Below are positions 1 to 12,884 of a stretch of DNA of 64,000 bases, one piece after another. Each line of letters starts with the position of its first letter. Position 1 is the first letter of the stretch. Source of the DNA: Riptortus pedestris (lineage: Eukaryota; Arthropoda; Insecta; Hemiptera; Alydidae); the NCBI GenBank assembly GCA_019009955.1, contig CM032229.1, forward strand, positions 81,960,501-82,024,500, written 5' to 3'. The notes beneath the pieces were generated by a model, which was not told the origin of the DNA, made no database searches, and saw nothing but the letters and a program-made list of their open reading frames with translations. Made by a program: the position numbers and the translations under genes.

Positions 1-117
1 TTTCTTCCTTAAAATATCTGATTTATTTAATTCCCCAATTTGAAGCCCTGTAGCTCCTTGTCAATTGGTTCCTTTCTACCAAAAATTTAAGTTTCAACAT
101 TTTTGTAAATCCTGAGC

Positions 118-1594
<1,477 letters not shown>

Positions 1595-2608
1595 TTCAAA
1601 ATTTGCATAATATTTGAAATTTTAATTTTATATAGATATTAACTCCTTGATAACGAGCTGCAGAGATTGAAATGTGGTAGGATTTAAATAAAACAGATGT
1701 TATTAGGAAGGAAAGGATTTTTCGATCATTGACCCAGTATGGCTACATTTTCAAACTATATATATATATATAATAAAATAGTAAAAATTTGAATGAGCCT
1801 CGTATTCACCATCTAGTAGATAGGATTGACATCTTCCATTTTAAAATAAATTAGAAGCTTTTTTATAAAATACGGTCATGAGTAAGTACTACTTATAGTA
1901 AATTTCCATTAAGGGAAATTTAAAAGTACTTAGGAAATTCATTGGACTAAAATATGTTATTACTGGTAGTGTTAAGTATTTTATAATCGGAGTGGACATT
2001 TATGGATTGAAAATATTATATTACAATAAAATTGTTTTCGTACAGTAATTATCTGTTCAATACAAACTCAACCGTAATTTACTTATAGAGGAATTAATTT
2101 AAATTATTTATTAATAACAACCTTATTTAAAAAGGATAATTAATACTGAGGTTCATTTAACTGTCCAATTACTTCCCTAATTGTCTAATAAATTCTAAAC
2201 AAAAAGCGTTAAAGCTGCTCATTAGAAGTTTCGGTCTGATCCATAAACTTGTAATAAAGTCAATTGAGAGCTGGGCAAACTGAAATACCGTATTTCACTT
2301 TAAAAAGATTAAACTTTCATTTTCGGGCCATGACCAGCAATAGAGGACAAATTTTCGGATAATTGGAATCCATCCCCCCCGCCATCACTTGGCCATTGCC
2401 GATTCAGCTCGTTAGGGAGGTCGCCGATTTGATGACAGTGATTTTCAGCAGTTTCATTTTAACCACTAATCAGATATGTTCCAATATTTAATTGCAATAT
2501 CCGATCCAGTCATTTGCCTACACTGCTTTAAGTAATCTCATATTATCAAAACTTAAAGGCCTATTATCAATATTACCATATTTTAGGAATTATTTTCAAA
2601 ACTATATG
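1595..2608. other. no gene recognised
   Basis: AT-rich DNA with a short TA tract near 1758-1772. I see no open frame, RNA gene or clear repeat here. Confidence 0.5.
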
Positions 2609-3280
2609 TCCTTATGCAGAAATATTCTCAGGAATTTTGATGTGGCACTACTTTTACACATAGTAAATTCTGTTTGATGTATTTTATGTCCCTATGTCCT
2701 TATGCAGAAATATTCTCAAGAATTTTGATGTGGCACTACTTTTACACATAGTAAATTCTGTTTGATGTATTTTATGTCCTTATGCAGAAATATTCTCAAG
2801 AATTTCGATGTGGCACTACTTTTACACATAGTAAATTCTTTTTCATATATTTTATGTCCTTATGCAGAAATATTCTCAAGAATTTTGATGTGGCACTACT
2901 TTTACACATAGTAAATTCTGTTTGATGTATTTTATGTCCCTATGTCCTTATGCAGAAATATTCTCAAGAATTTTGATGTGGCACTACTTTTACACATAGT
3001 AAATTCTGTTTGATGTATTTTATGTCCCTATGTCCTTATGCAGAAATATTCTCAAGAATTTTGATGTGGCACTACTTTTACACATAGTAAATTCTGTTTG
3101 ATGTATTTTATGTCCCTATGTCCTTATGCAGAAATATTCTCAAGAATTTTGATGTGGCACTACTTTTACACATAGTAAATTCTGTTTGATGTATTTTATG
3201 TCCTTATGCAGAAATATTCTCAAGAATTTCGATGTGGCACTACTTTTACACATAGTAAATTCTGTTTGATGTATTTTATT
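2609..3280. repeat. minisatellite, 8 units of 80 or 88 bp
   Basis: Eight direct units begin TCCTTATGCAGAAATATTCT at 2609, 2697, 2777, 2857, 2945, 3033, 3121 and 3201. Spacings are 88, 80, 80, 88, 88, 88 and 80. The 8-bp difference is the presence or absence of an extra CCCTATGT at the unit junction. Unit 4 carries several substitutions (TTTTTCATATAT for TGTTTGATGTAT), and units 3 and 8 share TTTCGATG in place of TTTTGATG. Apparent coding potential (2492-2677) is a by-product of the repeat. Confidence 0.97.
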
Positions 3281-3290
3281 ATCTTAATTT

Positions 3291-3475
3291 ATATTTTAAA
3301 AAGCTGATTAAAGACTCAAGGAACGGTTGTAAAATTATTGATTCGAAAAAAACTCTGTGCGGTGTGCCAAAGCCGCGTGGCTCCAAAAAATAAATAAAGT
3401 TTTTTTTGAATCTATAACTTTACAAGCGTTCCGTAAGTCTTTAATCAGCTTTTTAAAATATAAATTAAGAAAAAA
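3291..3475. repeat. imperfect hairpin, arms ~60-70 bp
   Basis: The left arm (about 3291-3350) and right arm (about 3410-3475) are reverse complements. They share TCTTAATTTATATTTTAAAA and AGCTGATTAAAGACT, with small mismatches near AAGGAACG versus ACGGAACG. The loop of about 50-60 bp carries GCGGTGTGCCAAAGCC. It directly follows the minisatellite and directly precedes a Helentron-like fragment, so it may be a small MITE or a fold-back formed at that junction. Confidence 0.75.
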
Positions 3476-3479
3476 CTTT

Positions 3480-3955
3480 ATGAAGAGTTTAACAAGATTG
3501 GTTTTATTATGTTGTATGATCTGACTTATAATAACAGAGATGTTTTGAATTCCCCCTCGTATTCCAACTCCGATTTCAGCGAATAACAAATATGATTTAC
3601 AGTTTTCACTGAAACGGTTAAATATCGAGTATGGTATTTAATCAAACATTTTCGACACAAGAACACAACATCTCAGAGGATGACGTCATCGTATAACGAA
3701 TTAGCATGTATCTTACTTAATAAAGGTCTCTTGAAAATAATGTTTGGTATTTAAGCTTTGAATAAATTACTTCACTGATTACTAAATAATCCAAATATGT
3801 CGGTTAATATTCAGGATAGAGGAAATGTGTATGTACAACATCCATAGGTAATTAAATTTACGATGGGTTCTATACAGTTTTATAATAACAGATATTTCGA
3901 ATATTCGAAATTTTCCTCCATCTCTCCCTGTCCCCCTCTCCCCTAACCTATAAAA
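3480..3955 (+). mobile_element. Helentron-like element, internal fragment (copy N)
   Basis: It shares internal blocks with the family in this window: AAGATTGGTTTTATTATG, a polypyrimidine CCCCCTC box, TCCGATTTCAGC, and GGTTAAATATCGAGTATGG. A second module (AATAAAGGTCTCTTGAAAA, TGGTATTTAAGCTTTGAATA) is also present in the copy at 39051-39931. Both termini and the (TA)n tract are missing. This is an old, eroded copy. Confidence 0.7.
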
Positions 3956-4105
3956 ACCTAAGCTTTACGACATTTGGGTAACCTAAGCACCTTCTTTTAT
4001 AACACTTAGTGAAATTTATGCTTATTATATTCCCGTCTTCGATAGTAAAACTTAAAACATGTCATATACGACTTTTGTTTTAATTTATACCTCGAAATTT
4101 CATTA

Positions 4106-4329
4106 TTATTATTTATTAACGTCCAATTTTTGAAATTTAGGCTAACTGAGACGGGTTATCTACAGGTTACCACCCTTTTCTAGCCAGGGTGGGATTTTAG
4201 GATGTTATTTAATGAATTTCGTCACTAAATAATTTCCTTTGCCCAGGCGAAAATCGAACTCGCCAATCTAGGTTTACCATGTGAGATAAAGGCCAACATT
4301 TTAACTCGCATGGCTAACCTGAGCCCCCA
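4106..4329 (-). mobile_element. tRNA-derived SINE, full length (copy S1)
   Basis: Read on the minus strand it starts GGGGGCTCAGGTTAGCC, contains an A-box-like TTAGCCATGCGAGTTAAA and a B-box-like GAGTTCGATTTTCGCC, and ends GACGTTAATAAATAATAATA. It is flanked by an 11-bp target-site duplication, AAATTTCATTA, at 4095-4105 and 4330-4340, which is direct evidence of retroposition. The body carries the family block GGGTGGTAACCTGTAGATAA and the ATTTAGTGACG motif. The head does not fold as a working tRNA; it is the Pol III promoter of the SINE. Overlapping open frames at 4225-4410 and 4310-4543 are not genes. Confidence 0.92.
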
Positions 4330-4340
4330 AAATTTCATTA

Positions 4341-4998
4341 GAAAATGGAAACATCTTCTTATTGGAATGTTAAATGGACATTGTATATGTAGCCATCGAA
4401 CATTGGTCAACTTTTATTTCAATTTCCATTCTTTTACGAAGCAAAAGGAGAGTAAGTTAAGTATTGTAATGGAAACAAGTTTGGTTTTCAGATTTCAACC
4501 CGCCCTGAACCCATTTTTCATGCCCATACCCATAGAACGTTGAAATATCATGCTTAGGACTGTTGTACGCTCTAGTTGACCAACTCCCCTTTCCATCACA
4601 TCGTGATGGAGGGCGGGGGTTGAGCGTTTAGGGGTGGGAAACTATTAATTGGCAGCAGCCAATATATTCCACAAATACTAACATATCTAAAACACATCAA
4701 CATTTACAAAAACATATAATACAAAATAGAAGACGTCTACGGCAAACCAAAAAGATTTAAAAGGGTTAACTTTTATTATATTCATTAGACAAGGCACGGA
4801 TATGAGAAAGAATCAGATATTAAAGAAATATTTTCCATAATATAAAAGTACAAAAAAGGTAAGCACATGAAGGAGTAAATATATCATTCTAAGAATGCCA
4901 ACCACCATCGCTGTGGGGCACAAAACTAAATAAATAAAAAAAATAATAATAATATAAATGTAATAGTATATGTGAATAACATAAAATATAATAATAAT
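4341..4998. other. no gene recognised
   Basis: Contains a short G-rich stretch near 4610-4640 and AT-rich DNA. I saw no supported feature. Confidence 0.5.
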
Positions 4999-5203
4999 AA
5001 GTTTCACAATGTAAAATGAAAACAAAATTATAGAAAAATAACAAAAACTGAAACAACAAATAAAAAATTAAATACAACAAATAATCATTAAATACTAGTA
5101 ATAAAGATATTTAATGATTATTTGTTGTATTTAATTTTTTATTTGTTGTTTCAGTTTTTGTTATTTTTCTATAATTTTGTTTTCATTTTACATTGTGAAA
5201 CTT
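4999..5203. repeat. perfect 96-bp inverted repeat with 13-bp loop
   Basis: Bases 4999-5094 and 5108-5203 are exact reverse complements over all 96 positions, separated by 13 bp (CTAGTAATAAAGA). The match stops abruptly at both outer ends. The arms are AT-rich (start AAGTTTCACAATGTAAAATG). Perfect identity implies a very recent origin, gene-conversion-like correction, or an assembly or library fold-back artefact. The minus-strand open frames at 4813-5080 fall across it and are not credible genes. Confidence 0.97.
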
Positions 5204-5556
5204 TGAGCCAAATCGCTAAGATGCGGGTGCTCCTGTATAAATAAATTAAAATTAAGAACTCGCAAAATACTTCAAACTTGTTACTGATGCAAATTATTTG
5301 TACGGAATTTACACAATTTTTTTTATTGTACAATTTTTTTTATCATAAAAAATCTATTTTTAGCCAATGTATTTGAACGGGGATATTGTGTATTACTTTC
5401 AAATGAAGTCATTTGATATGGAGTCGGCGAAAATATTTTGTTTATTTAATATAATAAGTGCCTGCATCTGATTCTTTTTCTTTGCTTTTTATTCCTTTGA
5501 AAAATTTGTGAATAACTTTTACTCTAATACTTTTTTTTTGTATTTGAGTTTTAATT

Positions 5557-5774
5557 TATACTATTTATTTATTCATATGTCCACTTTTTGCAACTAAGGC
5601 TAATTGGGACGGGTTATCTACCTTTTCTAGCCAGGGTGGGACAAAGGATTTTATTTAATGAATTCCGTCACTAAATAAATTCCTATTGCCCACGCGAGAA
5701 TCGAACTCGCCACTCTAGGATTACCATGTGAGATTAAGGCCAACGATTTAACTCGCACGGCTAACCTGATCCCC
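5557..5774 (-). mobile_element. tRNA-derived SINE (copy S2)
   Basis: Same family as the copy at 4106-4329. The minus strand reads GGGGATCAGGTTAGCCGTGC, then a B box GCGAGTTCGATTCTCGCG, ATTTAGTGACGGAATTCATT and TCCCAATTAGCCTTAGTTGC. An 8-bp duplication, TTTTAATT, lies at 5549-5556 and 5775-5782. About 13 bp around GGTAACCTGTAGA is deleted relative to the first copy. This copy has the best-preserved head of the family here. Confidence 0.92.
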
Positions 5775-5782
5775 TTTTAATT

Positions 5783-8700
5783 AATAAAATAACGTGAAAT
5801 ACGTCATTTTGTTAATGATGATTTCTGAACACGGCTGCTTCCATAGAAAGATATAAGATATAAGAGGCTATGTGTAGACTAAATGCTCTGACCTAGCTTA
5901 GCAAATTATATTTGGGCCTAGTTGAGAACCATGCTCCTCAGCAAGGCGGCAGGCTGAGTAATGAGAAAGTAACCCTGTTAGAGGCTAGAAAGGTTGTGCT
6001 AATTCCCCCTTGCTAATTCCAACAGAAGCCGCCTCTCTCAGAATGTATAAAGGGCAAACAGGCATAATAATCGTTTGATCTTTTGTTTGTCCTTTCCCAA
6101 TTAACTAGCAATTAGGCAAAGTGGTGTCTCCAGTCTTGGGGCAAAGACCTCTCACAAAACGGCTATCTTCTTCTAAAGACTTCATTTTGAAAACGATGCA
6201 AGCATGAAATCAGCGTTGATTAAGGAAGACCCACAACCCTTCTAATCTCTTCACCATATTAGCCAATAGAACCGCAAGTTACATTTCCAGTCATCTCTAC
6301 CTCTTTGTTCACTGCTGGCCAACCTCTTCTTCAACAATATGCCGAGGTAATTGTCTCTTCGAATTTTCAGGCTAAAAATGATGGTAAAAAATTCTAATAA
6401 TTCAAATAAGTCAAAACATTATAGTCAATGGCGTCTCAAGTTAAATAGTAAATACTACAGCATTTATACTAAAAAATCATATATTGATACAAAAGTTATT
6501 TATTCTTCTTATTCTGGATATTACTTATATATTCCTCAAATTTTATGGCAAGGGTCTCCAATAAAAAACATTTTTTTCTGTGTAAACTTCATTGAAACTG
6601 CCCTACATGTTTCGTGGCTTATTGCCACCTCTTCAGGGGCTATCCCTCTTAAAAGAAAAAAATATTAATAACATTAATTTAACTCATCCCTTAATACTTC
6701 TTTTGCTAGATATTGTATTAGTAGGTGCCTACATCTATGATATATTTATTAAATATAATTATAAATTGCAACTTACATTTCTGAAGTACTCGTTGACCTT
6801 TTAGATTACGTTGCGACTGTCCTCACAGAGGAGGCATACTGAGGGCTCCCGGGGTAGGTTGAGTCAGCTGACTAAAATTTGAAGAATATATAAAAATTAT
6901 TTAATTAATTATTGTAATAATTATATGTCTAAATGAGTAATTAAATAAGCAATGGCCCATCCAGCTTCCTTGCTAAGCAAATTTTGAAATTAATTTAATA
7001 TCAGAAAGAAATTAACTAGAAACAGTTTAAAAACCTAAACTTTTAAAGTTACCCTAACTTGCTATTTAAACTTCTTAAATGAGTGAAATATTATTTGTTT
7101 ACAGTCCGCATTGGACAACACTGAAGAAGGATTTTATGGAAGGTCAAGTTACTAAGTCGTAAATTGTATGAAGAAATGTTATGAAATTTGGTTAATTGAT
7201 AAAGTACATCAGAGCTTGGTAGAAGATGTTCTGTGCTTTAGAGGAGTAGACAGTGATTGCGATCATTCAATAGTTTGAATCAAGTTAAATCAATGATTGA
7301 AGAAGATTCAAACGGCTGAGGGTCAGCTAAAGAGAATAAGTAATTTATTGCGTCAAAAGGAATTCCAATCACAGTACAAAAGAGAATTGTCCAACAGTTA
7401 CTTGATTTGGTTCCCCGCAAGCATTCAACAGCTAATGAAAATGCACTGAAAGATACAGACCTTCAGTTAATTCGAGCAAAAGAAAGAAGTTCTTCCGAGA
7501 AATGGAAGAGGATTGCTGCAAAATTGAAGAATAAGGAAATTAAAAATCCTTAACTTTTGAAAAAGGCAAAAGGAGTATGGAGATAATCTACCAAAGACAG
7601 TTAATAAAATAAATGGTTTAATTTAGCAATTAAAAAAATATATCTCATTTCAGTTAACGAATCACTTCATTATTATATTATAAGTCACTGTTCATCACTC
7701 ATATAGCCTTGCTTGAAAATCACAAAACATTTTGGCTTTTTACCTGTTCTCAAATGATATAACGTTCTGAAATAGAAGATTTCATTATTTGTGAGAGGAT
7801 TGTGCAATAAGGTCAATGAATAAAAGTTTCCTTTCTTTTGTGAAATAACTATTTGTGTGTTTAAAGCATTCATGCGTAATGTTGGGCACGACTGTCTGAG
7901 GCATGAACAAGGGAAAATTAATGTGCGATACGTGACTTTTTATTTATTTAAATAAAGCTCCCCATTCCAGCAGTTTATCAGGCCTTGACATTCTTTCTTA
8001 ATCACTTCATCATTTAACATTGTTAAAATTTCTGGCTTCTGATTATCTCAAGTAGATTGTAGTCCTTGTATTCAATTAACCCCTGTCATGACCAGCATCT
8101 ACCCCTTCCCAAGTTAGTGAAAAATGACATCGTTTCAACCAATAATTCAACATTTTTTAACATTTTCTTGGGCAGCAAGCTTTGTTTTACCGCTTAAGAT
8201 AATATTTATTAGTCTTTTCAACCCTTCTCATATTTTATTACTGGCTTTTATAGTAAAACCAGTAGAACCTGACTGATTCCGGCGCAAAAAATACGACAAT
8301 TATATTTGAAGCGTACAACTTAATATATTTTGTTAACTCAATATGTTAATCTGATTGATTATTATTTTTCACATATATGTGAGGCTCTAACAATGTCTTA
8401 CACATAGATTTTAAGTCAACATCTCATGAAAATGCATGTTATATTTTATTAATTAACGGAAATAATAGGTTCCTCTAAATGAAATAATTTAAACCGTCAA
8501 TGGTTAGTAAAGGATTTAGGTGACAGTTGGCTTGTAAAATTTTGTAGTGATTAGAAACACCCAAGCCCAATAATGATTTAAAGACAATAACAATACGTAA
8601 GAGTAATTTTATAATTAAATAAATAATATTGTCAATTGCAACTAAATACTTCCCTAGATTTCGGTTAGAGCTTGTATTTTAGGCTTTCTAAACCTACGTT

Positions 8701-9570
8701 ATTGTATTTTTTTTACTTATATCTAAACTTCAAATCTGATATTTAATCTACAGTAAAATATTGGCCTTGCAACTACAAAACTTAGTTTACAGCTTTGGGA
8801 TTCCCTGTTATTGGGCGCGTTAGAATGCAAAACATGACCTACATTAAGAGCTAAATCCTTCTTTATAGTGGGATGAAATAAAAATAAAAATGTTATTCCT
8901 TGTCTTCTTGACGAGCCATAAAAGCCGATATGTAAAATGAATTCAGATTACCATTAAGGGCATGACAAAATAACGCACCGATGAGTTAGGAGAACTTAGG
9001 GAATTTTCCCGATGGAGCCGAAATAAGTAAAGTGACTTACCAGAATTGGTATCCCCCTCAATAGGTTGTGTGTAATCAATAAAGTAGGGGAAAATGTGGA
9101 AGAGAGTTGTTCTTTTTTTGAGATTGGTGATTTGTGATTTAAGTTCTTTTATTTGGCAACTGAAGATACTGTATGACTACTGTTGGGATAGGTACATATT
9201 GAAATATTTTTTATTTGAATTTTATAGCTGAATATATTCCTGGTTTTCTTTATATTAATTATGATTCAGGTGTCATTTACTTCTTTAAATGCATAAATGG
9301 CTTTTATGTTAATAAAGCCAACTGCTTTCTATGGGTTTTGGAATATGACGGAGATTTTTAGTTAATAAAATGGGATGCAAATGTTGAACATTTATTTAAG
9401 TGTGTCGCAATTTTAGCGATTCACGCTTACTCATATTATAAAACTAAAAGTTGGTATAGCTGCCTAACAATAAAATAAATGTATGTTAAAATATCTACAG
9501 TCGTAGGTCGCAATGCACGGTTACATTTTCTCCAGTGGATATTAATGGTAGCAGATTCTAATTCTTTAAG
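5783..9570. other. no gene recognised
   Basis: 3.8 kb with no supported gene. The stretch 7100-7560 is purine-rich with short open runs and could be a decayed coding sequence, but I cannot assign a family. The open frames at 6351-6668 and 7685-7873 lack recognisable motifs and have ordinary AT-rich composition. Confidence 0.45.
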
Positions 9571-9906
9571 TTAAGGTCCGATAAACGTTTTAAATGTAAT
9601 TGCAAAGTTGCGTCTGTGTTTCATGATTGTCGCGATGAATGGTCTGTTGTCGTGTAGTAGTTCTGACAGGTTGGTGGGTAAGTTCTTGTCGGTTATTAGT
9701 CTGCAGTCTGTAAGTAAGTGTTTGATAGTTACATGTGTATTGCACAGTGTACATAAAGGTGGTTCAGTTCTAGTCATGAGATGTCCGTGGGTTATCCGTG
9801 TATCATATCTCAACCAAGCAAGAACTGCTTCTTCTCTTCTAGTGTTCTGATTACTTGACTGCCATTCACGAATAGTGTCTTCGTGAAGGTCCGGAGCGCC
9901 CCAGTT
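9571..9906 (-). pseudogene. 3' end of a non-LTR retrotransposon ORF2
   Basis: On the minus strand an open frame runs from about 9906 to a TAA near 9571, longer than its first ATG suggests. It reads LAWLRYDTRITHGHLM, followed by a cysteine/histidine knuckle of the form CxxC-x8-H-x4-C (CTLCNTHVTIKHLLTDC). This RLR(I/Y)xxTRxTHGxL plus CCHC layout is typical of the extreme C terminus, after an RNase H domain, of insect Jockey/I-type LINE ORF2 proteins. Reverse transcriptase and endonuclease parts are absent, so it is a 5'-truncated remnant. The open frame at 9608-9850 on the other strand is its shadow. Confidence 0.8.
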
Positions 9907-11006
9907 TCATAAAACATAATATTTATCTTCAATAACTGAATGTTGGACATTTGTGTAATGAATAAATGTATATTTGGAGGTGCGACGAAATAGAAAAATT
10001 CTTTTATTCCAATATTGATAAATAAAATGGGGTTCGGTTACTTTCGCCATTTAATCGCAAAACCACTTCCAGGTGGTCTCATTACAACAATAATCCCTGA
10101 TTCATGCTTGAATTATTTAATTATTCTTTTCTTCCATTTTTCTCTGTTCCTCCCTTGGCTGTATAATGTTCTTAGATCCCATTTCCGACCAATCGCACAA
10201 TGAGAGTTAGTAAATAACGGAAGAATCAATTAGTTCAGATTTTGAAGGTCTCTTTATAATATTACCATTAATTTATTCCATTTAGGAAGAGGCAGAGGCC
10301 TTGAGGGGCCTGGGGCAAGTCAGTTAGATTCCCCCTACCTACCTTTTAACTCGTAATTCAAAGGTCTGTGAAGGGCTTATTTCTGAAATCTAAGCACGTC
10401 TTTGATACAACTCCTCCAGACTATTAATTTGAGAGGAGTCGAATAAAGTCTCTCATCGACCTCCCCCTTCTTCCAGACAGAACTTCGTGAACTTTATCTG
10501 CGGTTGTATACATTTTATTATCTACGAAAAATCCTTACGTGACTCGCAATTATTTTTAGTTTCCTTTTTTGTTTAAAAGTAAGATATTAAATAATAAAAC
10601 GCTCAAAAAAAAGTAATCCGATTTTACTTTAGTCTCTTTTATGTATGTATACGTTGTGAACAGTACATTTTTTGTAAGCAAGGATTTTTTTTGTAACACA
10701 AGGATTTGTCAATAATTTAATGTGAGTGATATGAGTTACTTCAGACAAAATACACAGAATAGGCTGCTGGTTTGGTATCTTATTCAGAAACCTGAACAAC
10801 AAACACCAAAAGAAACCCCAAATATGAATAACAGAAGTCATAGTGTTTCTTCTATTATTAATAATAGGAACAGAAGGAGTTGATCATTTTTGTAATTAAA
10901 ATTCTTAAATTTCAATATATTTTTGAACTATAGTTTAATTCACCTAATTTCATAATAAATATGATTTATTTTTGTATCATACGGTAATCATTCTATTAAT
11001 CATCCT
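9907..11006. other. no gene recognised
   Basis: AT-rich DNA with no supported feature. The open frames at 10015-10203 and 10629-10841 show no motif or codon bias that I can defend. Confidence 0.45.
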
Positions 11007-11386
11007 ACTTTGATATTATTTTATTTTACAATAAATAAAGATATTTAAAATTTTCTAGCTCTAGACAAAAAAATATTCTTTAACAGTTTTTTAGGGCTAT
11101 ATTTTCATTATGCTTGAGATTGGATCGCTGACCCATGTTTCTATCATCAAGTTAACAATTTTATTGCGGATGAAAATGGTGTTGAAGAGTAGAATGTATT
11201 ATAATACTACTTGATATTTTGCGATTCTGTTCGATCAAATACGAGCAGCTTTGGAAACACTTGACAAAATTGTTTACTTGATGATAGAAATATACGTCAG
11301 TGATTCAATGCCAATTCAATTTTTATGTGTAGAGCTAGAAAATTTTAAATATCTTTATTCATTGCAAATAAAATAATATCAAATAA
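11007..11386. repeat. fold-back MITE-like element, arms ~150 bp
   Basis: The left arm (about 11010-11175) and right arm (about 11250-11386) are diverged reverse complements. The best-preserved outer block is AAGATATTTAAAATTTTCTA followed by GCTCTA. The inner shared block is TTTCTATCATCAAG followed by ACAATTTT. No transposase is present. The size of about 380 bp and the palindromic form fit a MITE. No target duplication could be fixed. Confidence 0.7.
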
Positions 11387-11666
11387 CTTCGTAAAGATAG
11401 ATAAAATCGTTTAAAAATATTAATAAAATATCTGCGTTATTGTTGATAATTGTTATATACTTTCGTTTTCCATTTATAATATATTTCTTGTATAATATTA
11501 AATATTTCCTTATTCTAATTCAATTTTTGACAGAAAGCCTTCGGATTTTCTTTAAATGTATGGAATTCGCTAAAAATTAAAAAAAAAAAACTTTTTATTT
11601 ATTTATTAATAATTAATAAAAGATCTAGAAGCAAAAATTGAAATACAAAAATCCAGAAAAAAAATA

Positions 11667-11742
11667 GTCACTCCCGGCAAGTTTCGATTTCTGGCTACAA
11701 GAAGAAAGCGCTATTCCCTGAGCCACTGGACTACTAAACAAT
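11667..11742 (-). pseudogene. tRNA-like sequence (tRNA pseudogene or SINE head)
   Basis: The minus strand reads AGTCCAGTGGCTCAGGGAAT, an A-box-like start, and about 45 nt later ATCGAAACTTGCCGGGAGTG, a B-box-like end. It is followed by a T-run that could terminate Pol III. It differs from the SINE family in the rest of the window. Pairing of the acceptor and T arms is poor, so it is not a confident functional tRNA. It sits 45 bp from a SINE. Confidence 0.45.
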
Positions 11743-11785
11743 TTTCGTTCAAATCGGTGGGGGGAAGGCCATGCACTCCCCTTGT

Positions 11786-11955
11786 AAGGCTAATTGGGAC
11801 GGGTTATCTACAGGTTACCACCCATTTCTAGCGAGGGTGCGACTAAGAATTATATTTAATGAATTCCGTCACAAAATAAATTCCTTTGCCCATGCGGGAA
11901 TCGAACTTGTCACTCTAGGGTTACTATGTGAGATTAAAGGCAACGCTTTAAAAAA
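11786..11955 (-). mobile_element. tRNA-derived SINE, 5'-truncated (copy S3)
   Basis: Family blocks are present on the minus strand: CACATAGTAACCCTAGAGTG, GGGCAAAGGAATTTATTTTG and GATAACCCGTCCCAATTAGC. The first ~30 bp of the head is lost or eroded, the A box is unrecognisable, and GACAAGTTCGATTCCCGC preserves the B box. The open frame at 11771-12019 runs across it and is spurious. Confidence 0.85.
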
Positions 11956-12199
11956 TTTCATTAAGAAAATAGAAGTAATCAAATTGAATAACAAGAGAGA
12001 GTTGAGAAATGAATTATAAGACATTCAATTATGTTTCGTTACCGCGTTACATCCCCGAGTATTAGTTTGTAAATATCCCAACGCCATCATTATAAACCAG
12101 GGTGCCTGTGGGTAGGATGTGTTAACAAATAAAGTAAATAAAGCTTTATCCATGAAATTGATGTTGTAATCAAGCAAAAGGAGGAGGTGAAAGAGAGAC

Positions 12200-12200
<1 letters not shown>

Positions 12201-12294
<94 letters not shown>

Positions 12295-12306
12295 AGAGAA
12301 GAGAGA

Positions 12307-12398
<92 letters not shown>

Positions 12399-12471
12399 GA
12401 GAGAAGAGAGAGAGAGAGAGATAGAGAGAGAAAGAGGAGAGAGAGAGGAAAGAGAAAAGAGGAGAGAGAGA

Positions 12472-12556
<85 letters not shown>

Positions 12557-12598
12557 TAGAGAGAGAGAGTGAGATAGAGAGAGAGAGAGAGAGAGAGC
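12201..12598. repeat. (TA)n followed by ~355 bp interrupted (GA)n
   Basis: TA repeats at about 12201-12241 pass into an almost pure purine tract to 12598, with occasional GAAGAG, GGAAAG and GATA interruptions. Long minus-strand frames of serine/leucine repeats (12025-12631) derive entirely from this tract. A homopurine tract this long with mirror symmetry can form intramolecular triplex DNA. Confidence 0.96.
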
Positions 12599-12884
12599 AT
12601 TATATACCAAAGTTAAATGTTTGCGCTTCAAAAGTTATTGAATAGATTTCTTGGTACGAGGTTAATTAACTTTAGCAGTAGCAATATAGGTATATGTATA
12701 CATTTAGTAATTACAAAAAATGTTGGTTTGGCAGAAAAATCAGATTGTGACGTGGATATTCTCAATAAATGGATTAACGGGAATTCCATTTTAGAGCTAG
12801 CCTCTCTAGAAACGTGCGAAAGGGAGTATTTGAATAAAAAAAAATATCGGTTTCATATTGAGTAAATGAATGATAAATTCCTTG

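Noticed and set aside
2609..3280. Regular repeats considered as a CRISPR array
   Set aside because: Units are contiguous 80/88-bp copies with no unique spacers, in eukaryotic DNA.
4225..4320. tRNA-like segment taken for a tRNA gene
   Set aside because: It recurs about nine times with the same non-tRNA body and flanking duplications; it is the head of a SINE and does not form a full cloverleaf.
6351..6804. 105- and 70-codon overlapping frames
   Set aside because: AT-driven composition, overlapping in different frames, no motif.
12025..12631. 191- and 153-codon minus-strand frames rich in Ser and Leu
   Set aside because: Produced by the (GA)n and (TA)n tract; no start context or domain.
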